Made by a program: the position numbers and the translations under genes. The notes under the pieces were generated by a model. It was not told the DNA's origin. It was given only the letters and a program-made list of their open reading frames with translations, and ran no database searches. Shown piece after piece: positions 55,342 to 64,000 of a stretch of DNA of 64,000 nucleotides. How positions within the stretch are numbered: the stretch's first letter is position 1; each line of letters begins with the position of its first letter. The DNA is from Xylogone sp. PMI_703 (taxonomy: Eukaryota > Ascomycota > Leotiomycetes), in the NCBI GenBank assembly GCA_021399445.1, contig JAJTUQ010000004.1, forward strand, positions 3,968,001-4,032,000, read 5' to 3'.

Positions 55342-58300
55342 ATGGCCATCTCAGATGCGGTCCAGACTTCACTGGCCGCCTTCTTTTTGTCAGTATTTTC
55401 TCATAACATTTCTCTATTCTAATTAGACAACTGACAATTGCATATCTCCAGTGGCATTTTATTAACTGCAGGTTCGGGTTCTTTATTAGTAAATTATGGG
55501 CGATATGGAGGGATAGTCTTCAAGGACGGCCCGAGGCTGGTCCTCGTGCTATTTCTGGTCGCCGCTATGCTCTGGTCGGTCTTTGAATTCGTGAACCTAC
55601 TATTGCCGACGGTGAGGAGTACCTGCCAGGTCTTTCTAGTCTTCTCAACACTTTCGGATCAATTTGCGCGGGTGGCGGTGGAACAGGTGTTGCTGTGGGC
55701 AGTGGGAAAGGCGACGAAAGAATTCTCGATGATCTCGTGGATATCGCATCTATTCCTCCAGGTGATAGTGGCAGTTCGGTTCATTGCTGGGATTGTTCTT
55801 GTTGCTTTCACAAGACCACAATTTGCGCCAACGTGTGTAGCGCGTACATCGGTTCTCCCGGTGTCCATTGTGACTATCAGCTTGGATGGTATCATTCTCA
55901 GCGGCTTGTTGGTTCGTGCGGTCTACCAAAGTACACAACAGGGTGCTATCGCAAAAGAGGAAAAGAATTTTGGTGTGCTTTTCAGCGTCGTAGCATTTAT
56001 TGCATGGACTGGGGTATGTCTTTGATTTTCAGCCGCATTGCAGATCCATATAGAGAATGCTGATCAGTTCTGCAGACTAGTATTCCGATGGTGCTCGGTA
56101 TCCATTCTATCACATTGATATTTAGAACCACTCTGCCTGCCATTGGTCTTCTCCTGCTTCTGGGTAAGAAGACAGTTCTCAACTCTGGATTGTAACTGAC
56201 GGTCGCAGGTATTCTCACGCCTTTCTTTGGGGCTGTGCTGTCCTTGAAGGATGGGCAAAGTATTATTCCTGAGGCTCGGTCTCCATTTGTTGCACCACCA
56301 TCACAAACCCGGGAGGTCGTCGGTACTGGCACCCCAGTAACTGGTCACCGTTATACGGGTAGCGGAACCTTATACATCGTCAATCCTTCTTTGACACCCG
56401 GCGAATCCCCCGCTCCCACCTTTCCGAACTACAGCAGACCGGACGGCAGAGGAATTTCGAAGTATGGCAACTTTAAGACTCGCGGTAATGAAGATGAGAG
56501 ACAAAACCATCTCACGCCCAACTACATTGCAGGACGCCGAGGCTCGAATGGCATTTTCCCACCCGTTCCGGCTGTACCCTTTACCGACCTTGCAAATTCT
56601 CCCGGCAATGTTCCAATGCCTCGTCTCGCTCCCGTTGATATCTCTAGAAATGCCCCTGTCAAATTCTCTCCTCGTCCTACTCTGGAGAAGAGATCAATGT
56701 TTGGCCGGTCGAAGACTCCAAAAAAGGACAATGTTAGAGGTCTGGGCATCTCTCATCCAGTTCTTATTGAGCAGGATAGATCTACTAGCCCCTTTCCAAA
56801 GATCCCTACTGTCGACCTCCATACTGCCGCTGAAATGGAACGCACACGACGTGAAGGGCTTAGAACTAGGACCAGCCTCGTTGCTTCTAGACCAGCTCCC
56901 GCTCCGCCAACAATGGCAACAGAAGAAGCCTTCAAACGAAGTATCAGTGTTAAGAGAAAAGAGGCTCCTCCTTATACCAGAGACTTGACTGCCACAGTTT
57001 CGAGCCCTTCTTCGTCACAACTCGCCATTCCAAATGGTAGCTCAACTTCTGCTTCTCTCTCTCCGGGACAGGAAGACATGCGTCGTCGTTCCCCAAGGAA
57101 CCTTACCGCTTTCAATCCGCATGTTGCCAGTCTCAATAAGCAGAAAAGAGTAAATATCGGTCTCCCTGCGAACCCTAGATCCCAGCTGATAACAATGAAC
57201 TGGGAGATGCCATTGGAAAGAGAACCAGTACCCAAGGTCGTGCATGATGCGGCTTATGAGAACTCCGACATGGTGAGGAATCTCATAAAGGGAACTAATC
57301 AAAGAAATGCTTCAGTAAAATCAGCGAAACCGGCGAAGTTACCTCAAGAACAGCAAGCAAATGACATAAAGACTCCTACGTCAGTCATCCACAGACCCAG
57401 ACCAGTAAGGCGCCATACTGAAACAGAACGAATCATTTTCCCGACAGATCCATCTCCTACTCATAAACGCTCTAAATCCAGTGGCCACGTTTTGACTCGA
57501 AAACCTGCATTTTACAATTATCCGGGTAGTCCATCACAGTTACCAGAGCTTCCTCGTCCACCTACTAGCGCTGCTGAACTGAAACGTCTACTACCTAATG
57601 ACACAAAGAGCATGACATTTGATGAAAAGATCCAACTTCTCTTTCCGGCTCCACCAGGAGCGGCTTATGTACACCATAGGACGTCTTCAGTACCATCTGT
57701 ACCGCGAATTTCATCGCCCTTCCTAGCCTTCGCAAAAGGAGCCGATGCGCCTGCTTACGAGGATGATATGACGAGCCAGCGCTCTTCCAAGAGATTGACA
57801 ATTGCTTCCTTCGATCATCCAGCAATTTCCGAAACGACCAAAGCAGAAGTATCTAAGTTAAGGCAACCAGAAGTCTCTCATTTCAGCACCACGACCTATC
57901 GATCTGTCATAGATGATGTAGGTGATACCTCATTTCTTAGAATGTCAAGAAACACGTCGCGGGAATCGGCTGCTCAGAAATCCACTAAAGGACGTAATAC
58001 GGAATATGACATGCGCAAATCCACTTTCACGGATGTGACTACGAGTGATGAATCCATGACCAACTGGGGCTCTATTCATTCAGCTGTACCTCCTTTTGAT
58101 ATCTCCCAAGCAATGCAGATGGCACGAACTACCTTTGTTCAAGCACGGGATAGGCATGACCAAACGACTCAGTTAAAGCCTTCTTCTCCAACAATGAGCG
58201 AGGCAAAGAGCACAGACGGGTATATGACAATCATGTTAGACACTAACAACACTTCTCCATCAGCTGTAGAGAAGGTCAATAGTCCTCACGAGTCAACTGC

Positions 58301-61300
58301 TCGAGCTCTTGAAGATTCTACACGTAATAGTCGAGATGGATATTTCCGTATTGGTGATGAAGTCCCCACCTTCTCTGAGCGAAGAAGGGCAAGAAAATCC
58401 CAGAAAATGCCACCACCAACACCTTTACTCCTAAAGTCGATAACGTATGGGAGACAACCTACTATTGCAGTCCGTCATGCGGAGCCCTCGCCGCCGCTTG
58501 AGTCGCCTGAACATGCTCTCCAGGAGATTGAGAGTCAGCTGCAACGCTTGGAGTCAACAGATCGAAGTTCAGTAGGCTCAATGATAAGGCATGTGCCTGA
58601 AGTAAACTCCAAAAATCCAAGTCTCAACATTGCCGATAGATTACGACTCCTTGAAAACCTGGAGAAAGAAATGGGCCAACAAGAAAGCCAATGGCTCCAG
58701 CTTCATCATAACCTGGACCGTGACTCGACTTCAACCTTGGCAGCTACTCCCGTGGCTTCAAACCGCTCCGAGATTTCTTCCCCAACCTCGACTCAGGGAT
58801 CTCAGAAAGGAAAGTCAACAACTAGGACTCCACCTCGTGTCCTCTCTCGTCGCGAGCGTATCAGGAATGGCTTGGCACGTCGTGCTAGCAACAGCAGCGA
58901 AGATACTGCTAGCAGGCGATCATCCCAAGTTTCTGCCATCTCGAGAGCTAGCGTGCTACAGAAGCGCCTTGTCCAGTCCCAGACCAAGTATTCAGAGAAC
59001 ACAAGCTCTTTACTGAGCACCAGAAATCTCAATCTGGCCACCGCCGATAGGGCAGAGGTTCACATGGCACTTGGAAGCCCTACGCCACCAGATAGTGCTA
59101 GTGATAATGAGAGTGAGCTTGAGGCAGTGATAGAACATCGAGAATCCCAAGACGAAAAGCCTTCAGCAAAGATAACTAAACCCTTATTGTGGGAGAAAGT
59201 TGTGCCTGAGATTCACACGGAGGGACTACTATGGACACCATCATCATCAAGCGTGGAGGTTGAACGTGTCTCTTTTGCACCCCCACCAAAGGTTTCCCGA
59301 AGAAACTTGCATAAGGATGATAAGTTACAGCCTCTTACAAGCTCTTCTCTCTGGGCAAAGCCACTTCCAGTGAATAAGCGGCCCTTGGCTGGTCTTTGGG
59401 GCTCAAAGCCTGCCAGACCGAAGAGTATCGTGACTCGCCCAGTTACACAAAGACCCCCTCGTAGATCTAGGCGTGTCACGATGCTTCCTGATATTGGTAA
59501 GTAATCATCCGAGTTTCAAACTACGTATCACAGCATAACTAACCGTTTATCAGTCGAGAGTCCAGTACCGCTTCCAAACAACAGAGAAACACTTGGTATA
59601 TTCCAGTTTCCTTGGGGAGAGACTTCTGACAACGCAGTCTACCAACCAGTTGTGCCTCCTGTCCCTTCACAGCCCATACCAATGGACATTGCCTCTCGAC
59701 TCAACGCCCGGTCAATGGAGCTCGAACCGGAAGGCGAGATGGAATACTCGTCATCCTTCTTTGATGATTACGATGAGGAAGATGCCGATCTTGACCAGTA
59801 TGCTGCCTCGGAAAGTGATGACGACTTCGATGAGACTACACTTTGGGAGATCGCAAGTCTATTAAAGACTACTGAGCTTCCGAGTAAGGATAGCTTAATA
59901 TACTCGGGAAGATCCATAGACGTCATCGAAGATTACGATTATGAAAGTGGGTCGGACTACGAGAAGGAGAGAGAGGAAGAGGAAGATGATGAGGATGAAA
60001 TTCTTAAGCCAACGGTATATCAGATGAAGCTGCCCATCCCCCCTCTTGCCCCTATCAAGTCTCCAAGACTGCCAAAAGCATCGCTATTATGGGAGCCCTC
60101 TATCAAGGTTCCAGCTAGCGTTCATGATGGTCTTTTCTCCACTATTGCGAAGAGAAATGATTACCGGTACTCCACTCTTCCTCCAGCTGCACTCAATATG
60201 AGCTACAAACCCTACACATCTTCCGCCCCATTGCAGAGTCTGACTTCTACCACTCTCTGGGAAGGTCCCCTGACACTACCCACTGAAAGAGACTGGATCT
60301 CAGAATCCTCAATCCGCCCTAGAAGTCCTTCAATATATTCCCCTTCATCCCCTTCATCCTGCACATCACCTCTCTCCGAAATCGATGCATCCGATGCTTC
60401 TTCCATAGCGTCAACAAGCACGAAAGCCTCTTCACTGTGGAGTTCTATTAGCTCAGCTGCAACAAAGAAGATGCCTTGGTTCGAACGGAAAAAGGGCGCT
60501 AAGGCTGCAGATGGTAATGATGTCAAACATTCAAGGACGCCCACTCGGAAACTCTCAGTTTCGGCTCTGCCAGCCCTTAGAGAATCTAGGGTTTTTGATT
60601 CTAATGATTTATGGATATCTGGAGGAGCAATTTCAACTAAACGGGCGGAGAGCCCGTATGATTCTTCGGTATGCCATCCGGTGTTTTTCACCGAAACACT
60701 TGTCTCTGGCACAGCTGATATTCACCCCGCTGCGATAGGACATGTTAACATCCTGTCACAAGAGATGAAGGTCTCACAACTTTGGAGTATCGATAAACTA
60801 CAACGTGGTCCTTCGGATGCTACTTCTTCGCTATTATGGTCCAAGCCGTCTGATGCCAAGCAAGAGGCTGTCAACACGAACTTCCAGGGACACTTTCTTA
60901 CCCGACGATCAACGAATCAATCAGTACCTGCCCTATCTGCTTTAGTCTCAACCGCACTCTTCGTCCCTATTGCAAAGTCCTCTGAATCAAAGCATTGGTT
61001 ACACTCAACCTCTCAACGCCGCACTTTATCTGCAAAGACATGGACTCCTCCGGTACCCAATGCAACTCGAGTTGAAGTTTCCCTGTTGTGGTCTCCAGTT
61101 TTGTCAACTAAACAAAAGGATAATTATGCGGACTTTGAAGGACACCAAATGCCAAGACGTGCAAGAAATGAAGAAGCTTCAATCCTAGCCCCTCTTGTTT
61201 CTAGAGGGTTATTCAAACTAGAGCCACAAGCTGCATCCAAGAACTGGCTAATGGTAGCCTCTCAGCGACAAACTTCTCCTGCAAGGATGTGGATACCTTG

Positions 61301-62036
61301 TTTGCATGCTAAGGCTCCCACAAATGACTCCTATCTTTGGTCTAAACCCTCTCGAGTCCAGGAAAAGGAGAACCATGTACCCTTCAGAGGACATGCGATG
61401 ACGAGACGTGCGCGAAATCAAGAGTCATGGACTGTATTATCGATCTCCACAACGGAGCTGTTCCAGCCATTGCCGAAATCCACTGTATCCAAGAACTGGT
61501 TAATCGAGACCTCTCGGCGATGTGAAGCCTCAGGTATAAAACTATGGTCACCTTCTGCAGTACAGATCTCTCAGGAAGATAGTTCACCTCTATGGTCTAA
61601 ACAATCAAGCTTAAAGAAGAGAAACGATTATTTCGAAGGACACTATACGATGAGAAGATCAAAGGCCCCAGAACCAGTGGCGGTCCTCGCGCTTGAATCT
61701 TCGGAGCTATTTAAAGTGATACCCAAAGCTTCAGCCAAAAACTGGCTGATTGCTACTTCCGAGCATCAGTCCCTGGCTAAGACATGGGCTCCTGCTGCCC
61801 CTCAATCAATATCCAACAACGGATCACTCTTGTGGTCACGTAGAGCTTCAATTGAGTCAAAGAGCCAGGGATCCAACTTCAATGGCCATGAGCTCATCCG
61901 ATCGTCTAGACCTAAGTACACACCAAGCCTTCCCGTCCTTACCTCTACGGAGTTCTTCAAGCACACCCTAGAGTCCGCCACTATCTCAAAGGACTGGCTC
62001 GCCACAACTTCTGAACTCGCTCGTGCTCAACGCTAA
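55342..62036 (+). CDS. 2155-residue membrane protein with Trp-containing C-terminal repeats
   Basis: Five exons (55342-55388, 55452-56013, 56076-56163, 56209-59496, 59554-62036) join in frame to 2155 residues. Residues 1-290 contain about seven hydrophobic segments (for example FGILLTAGSGSLLVNYG and RLVLVLFLVAAMLWSVFEFV). Then follows a very long Ser/Pro/Arg-rich region with no fold in sight, with many RS and SP pairs and one predicted helix (LRLLENLEKEMGQQESQWLQ). Next comes an acidic stretch (EKEREEEEDDEDE), and from residue 1754 there are about five repeats of roughly 80 residues. LW-S/E/P motifs also occur singly before the repeats. I do not recognise the family. A seven-helix front with a huge cytoplasmic tail suggests a sensor or scaffold in a membrane, but that is inference. 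Confidence 0.8.
60831..62036 (+). repeat. About five tandem protein-coding repeats of roughly 80 codons
   Basis: Units start at about 60831, 61083, 61333, 61588 and 61827. Each has the order LLWS-x(15-20)-F-x-GH-x(2-3)-RR, then a Leu/Pro-rich piece ending S-x-ELF, then SKNWL-x2-TS-x-R and a TW-x-P before the next LLWS. The units are diverged at DNA level, so the repeat is old and held at protein level. Confidence 0.75.
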
Positions 62037-62832
62037 TCTTTCTGTCCTCGAAGGGGACAATATTTCTTTCTTTATTTTCCTTTTACATACCTACTAGAGG
62101 GCAACTTGTTGTAAATATATCAGTGTGATACCAGGATAGGCTAGGCTGGGTTTCACGATGTACTTCTTTTCCAATAAGGCCCTCAACTTACATAGAAAAT
62201 CAACTCCCCAGTGGATAATGATAAATTCTTGTGTCAAAGTATTTGGTTATTGTAGATTTCTACTTTGTGAATGATAGTAAATACGCCGAGAACCCTGTCG
62301 CTAAGTGAATTATCTACACTATTTAATCTATTACTTGAATAAGTATTTGTACATAGTATATATAATGTTATTTCTTGTATGGCATAATGATTAGCTCTAA
62401 TTCACCGCAGACGGCTGTATGGCAATGTGGAGAGGTAGGGAAGGATCCCGACAATAGAAATCTTCATTCTCCAGCTTTCCCGAAAAGTATGCTAGTTTAA
62501 CTGCCCTCTTATTATATTGAATATCCGCATTAGATGAGCATACTGAATGGCCGAATTGACTATTCATATTGAATACCTATGTTGAACATCCATATCAAGC
62601 GTCCATATTGAATACTCATATTGAATACAATTTCATCTGTGCTATCTCTCTCCCTTCGGAGCTCCGGAACTTTTGCAAAATATCTCCCATCGATACATCT
62701 CATTATTTCTCAGTCTCATCGTACAATACCTTTGCGAGGAAGAAAATGGCAGGAATCTCGACAACTTGCTATAGAGTTACACATCAAGTTGTGATTAGAT
62801 ATCATTTGCGATGATCTATAAACTGAGAGACA
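62037..62832. other. Intergenic with short tandem repeat
   Basis: This is the 3' flank of the large membrane protein and the leader of the next gene. It contains the tandem repeat listed next. No other gene is seen. Confidence 0.4.
62559..62630. repeat. Degenerate 13-14 nt tandem repeat (CATATTGAATAC)
   Basis: Five adjoining units are variants of CATATTGAATAC (two nearly exact, others such as CTATGTTGAACAT and CCATATCAAGCGT). Similar words occur just upstream near 62515. Confidence 0.75.
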
Positions 62833-63306
62833 ATGACGTCCATTTCGAGATTGGCACAGAAGAAACTTTGGTACATCGTGCCATGCACTTTCCTCATTCG
62901 ATTCCTTAGCTCACCTCGACTGTTTACAATATTCTGCCGACTTACCTCCATTATTTCTTCTTTACTCGATCTCAGGTCTAATTTACTGAGCTCTCTGGCA
63001 TTCAACCTTTTCGCTGAATTCAAACTGGCTGATATCCTCAACAAAGTTATGTTAGAGCTGCTTAAAGCTACACTTGACGACAGAATGCTGGATCGAACTG
63101 TATATGCAAGGTCGGAGCGTGTAAAGAAACGGCTTCGAGATGCATTCCCTTCTAATGGTGATGACTCTACAAGGGTCAAAAGAATTAGAATCATCGGGGC
63201 GGACGATTATCAGACCATGGGAGACTTCACGGATAACGTTGAATGCCCTCTCATGGAGGTAGATCGGCTTGAACCACGGCCTTCCAAGGAAGCCGAAACA
63301 TCCTGA
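62833..63306 (+). CDS. Hypothetical protein, possible lineage-restricted family
   Basis: A single frame encodes 157 residues. The first half is hydrophobic and Leu/Ser-rich (FLIRFLSSPRLFTIF, LLDLRSNLLSSLAFNLF), with the stretch ADILNKVMLELLKATLDD after it. The second half is charged (RSERVKKRLRDAFP, VKRIRIIGADDYQTMGDF). I do not recognise a family. A second open frame (63269-63493) overlaps its end in another phase and continues as coiled coil, so the true gene may be longer and interrupted. Confidence 0.45.
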   Translation: MTSISRLAQKKLWYIVPCTFLIRFLSSPRLFTIFCRLTSIISSLLDLRSNLLSSLAFNLFAEFKLADILNKVMLELLKATLDDRMLDRTVYARSERVKKRLRDAFPSNGDDSTRVKRIRIIGADDYQTMGDFTDNVECPLMEVDRLEPRPSKEAETS

Positions 63307-63900
63307 TCGAGCTAATGGTCCTTTGGGAGAAAGATGCTTCCTCCACGACTCGGACCTCCCATCAAGCACTATAGTGTCGCATAATGAGAAGTTGAATGCA
63401 GCAGATAGAAAGAGCGAAGCCCAAATGAACACCCTGAGGCAAGAAATGAGCACTAGAGTGATCACCCTACAGAAAGAAACTATCACTCTGTAGAAAGAAA
63501 TAAACAATCTACAGCAAAACATGAACACATTGCTGCAAGAAATATTACAGGGGAAAGCAAGATGTGGTCATATTGATGGATTGCAGAGAGAACTGAGGCT
63601 ACAGGAAGAGCTACATACAAGGGATTGGCTGGATTCTTGGGCCACATGACTCAACAACAAGAAATGAACACGCAGCAAAAATCTTGCAGGAAGCTCCGTG
63701 CATATAGCCTTGCGGGAGGTCAAATCGGTGTGATGCTGTGAGAGATCCTGGCGACAGAAGAAGGCCCAGGTGAAGAAATGGACACATGGCTGGAGAATAT
63801 AGTTCGGGGAGCTCTCCGTCAATACACCGTAGAGAGTGCGAAATGGATGGTCCGCGAGTCGAATTCTAAAGAAGATGAACAACCTGATGACGCAGAGTGG
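63307..63900 (+). pseudogene. Decayed coiled-coil reading frame
   Basis: Downstream of the 62833 frame the DNA encodes heptad-like pieces (QMNTLRQEMSTRVITLQKE, then after a stop KEINNLQQNMNTLLQEILQ, then LQRELRLQEELHTRDW), broken by in-frame stops near 63491 and 63647 and probably by frameshifts. The repeated MNTLxQEx(4-5)L pattern suggests expansion of a short coiled-coil unit, followed by decay. Whether it was part of the preceding gene cannot be decided here. Confidence 0.45.
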
Positions 63901-64000
63901 ATGAAGTATGCATGATATGCAATGAAAATACTATGAAGTATCACTGCCTCATGCTATACAAGAAGGGTAGAAAAGATATCATTGAAACATTATCATAATC

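Noticed and set aside
63052..63528. Minus-strand frame of 158 codons
   Set aside because: It overlaps the better-supported plus-strand frame and is Phe/Arg/Cys-rich without any motif.

Overview
The window looks like nuclear DNA of a filamentous ascomycete (Pezizomycotina; a Leotiomycetes-like fungus is plausible but is inference). Genes are split by many 45-110 nt introns with GTRNGT donors, CTAAC/CTAAT branch motifs and CAG/TAG acceptors. Gene families are typically fungal: RTA1, SAT4-type rhodopsin-like membrane protein, Zn2Cys6 regulator, secreted GH47, tyrosinase, and an SREBP with a DUF2014-type tail.

Layout. 0-11 kb: 3' end of a mitochondrial NAD(P) transhydrogenase, a GNAT gene with a probable frameshift, an APC-family permease (one GC-AG intron), 3.5 kb with little in it, and a SAT4-type membrane protein. 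11-19 kb: an AtuA-like (DUF1446) protein with a 12-residue first exon, a His-rich one-pass membrane protein, two conserved-looking hypotheticals on a shared promoter, and a secreted class I mannosidase. 20-29 kb: Zn2Cys6 regulator, RTA1-like protein, succinate-semialdehyde dehydrogenase and a divergent short-chain dehydrogenase. 29-33 kb: an AT-rich, protein-free stretch with two tRNA genes. 33-50 kb: a DapA-family lyase/aldolase, a 6.7 kb gene-free and locally GC-richer stretch, a GNAT-amidase fusion, a DUF4326 protein and a tyrosinase. 50-64 kb: an SREBP-type bHLH regulator, a 2155-residue membrane protein with C-terminal repeats, and a lineage-restricted gene followed by a decayed coiled-coil reading frame.

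The outstanding observation is in the 31-33 kb stretch. tRNA-Ile(AAU) at 30883-31080 (+) and tRNA-Pro(AGG) at 32593-32796 (-) each carry the usual small intron at position 37/38. Each also carries two extra insertions of 53-58 nt with the hallmarks of spliceosomal introns: GTTAGT, GTATGC, GTGAGT or GTAAGT at the 5' end, CTAAC or CTAAT near the 3' end, and CAG at the 3' end. Removing all three inserts from each gene leaves 74 nt and 72 nt tRNAs with fully paired acceptor and T stems and the right anticodons. Each gene is followed within 5 nt by a run of 7 or 8 T, as expected for RNA polymerase III. In each gene one internal promoter box is interrupted and the other is intact. I know of no described Pol III tRNA gene with spliceosomal-type introns, but I could not search the literature.

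Most protein genes are independent single genes; I see no secondary-metabolite or catabolic cluster. The permease and the succinate-semialdehyde dehydrogenase could both serve GABA use, but they lie 20 kb apart.
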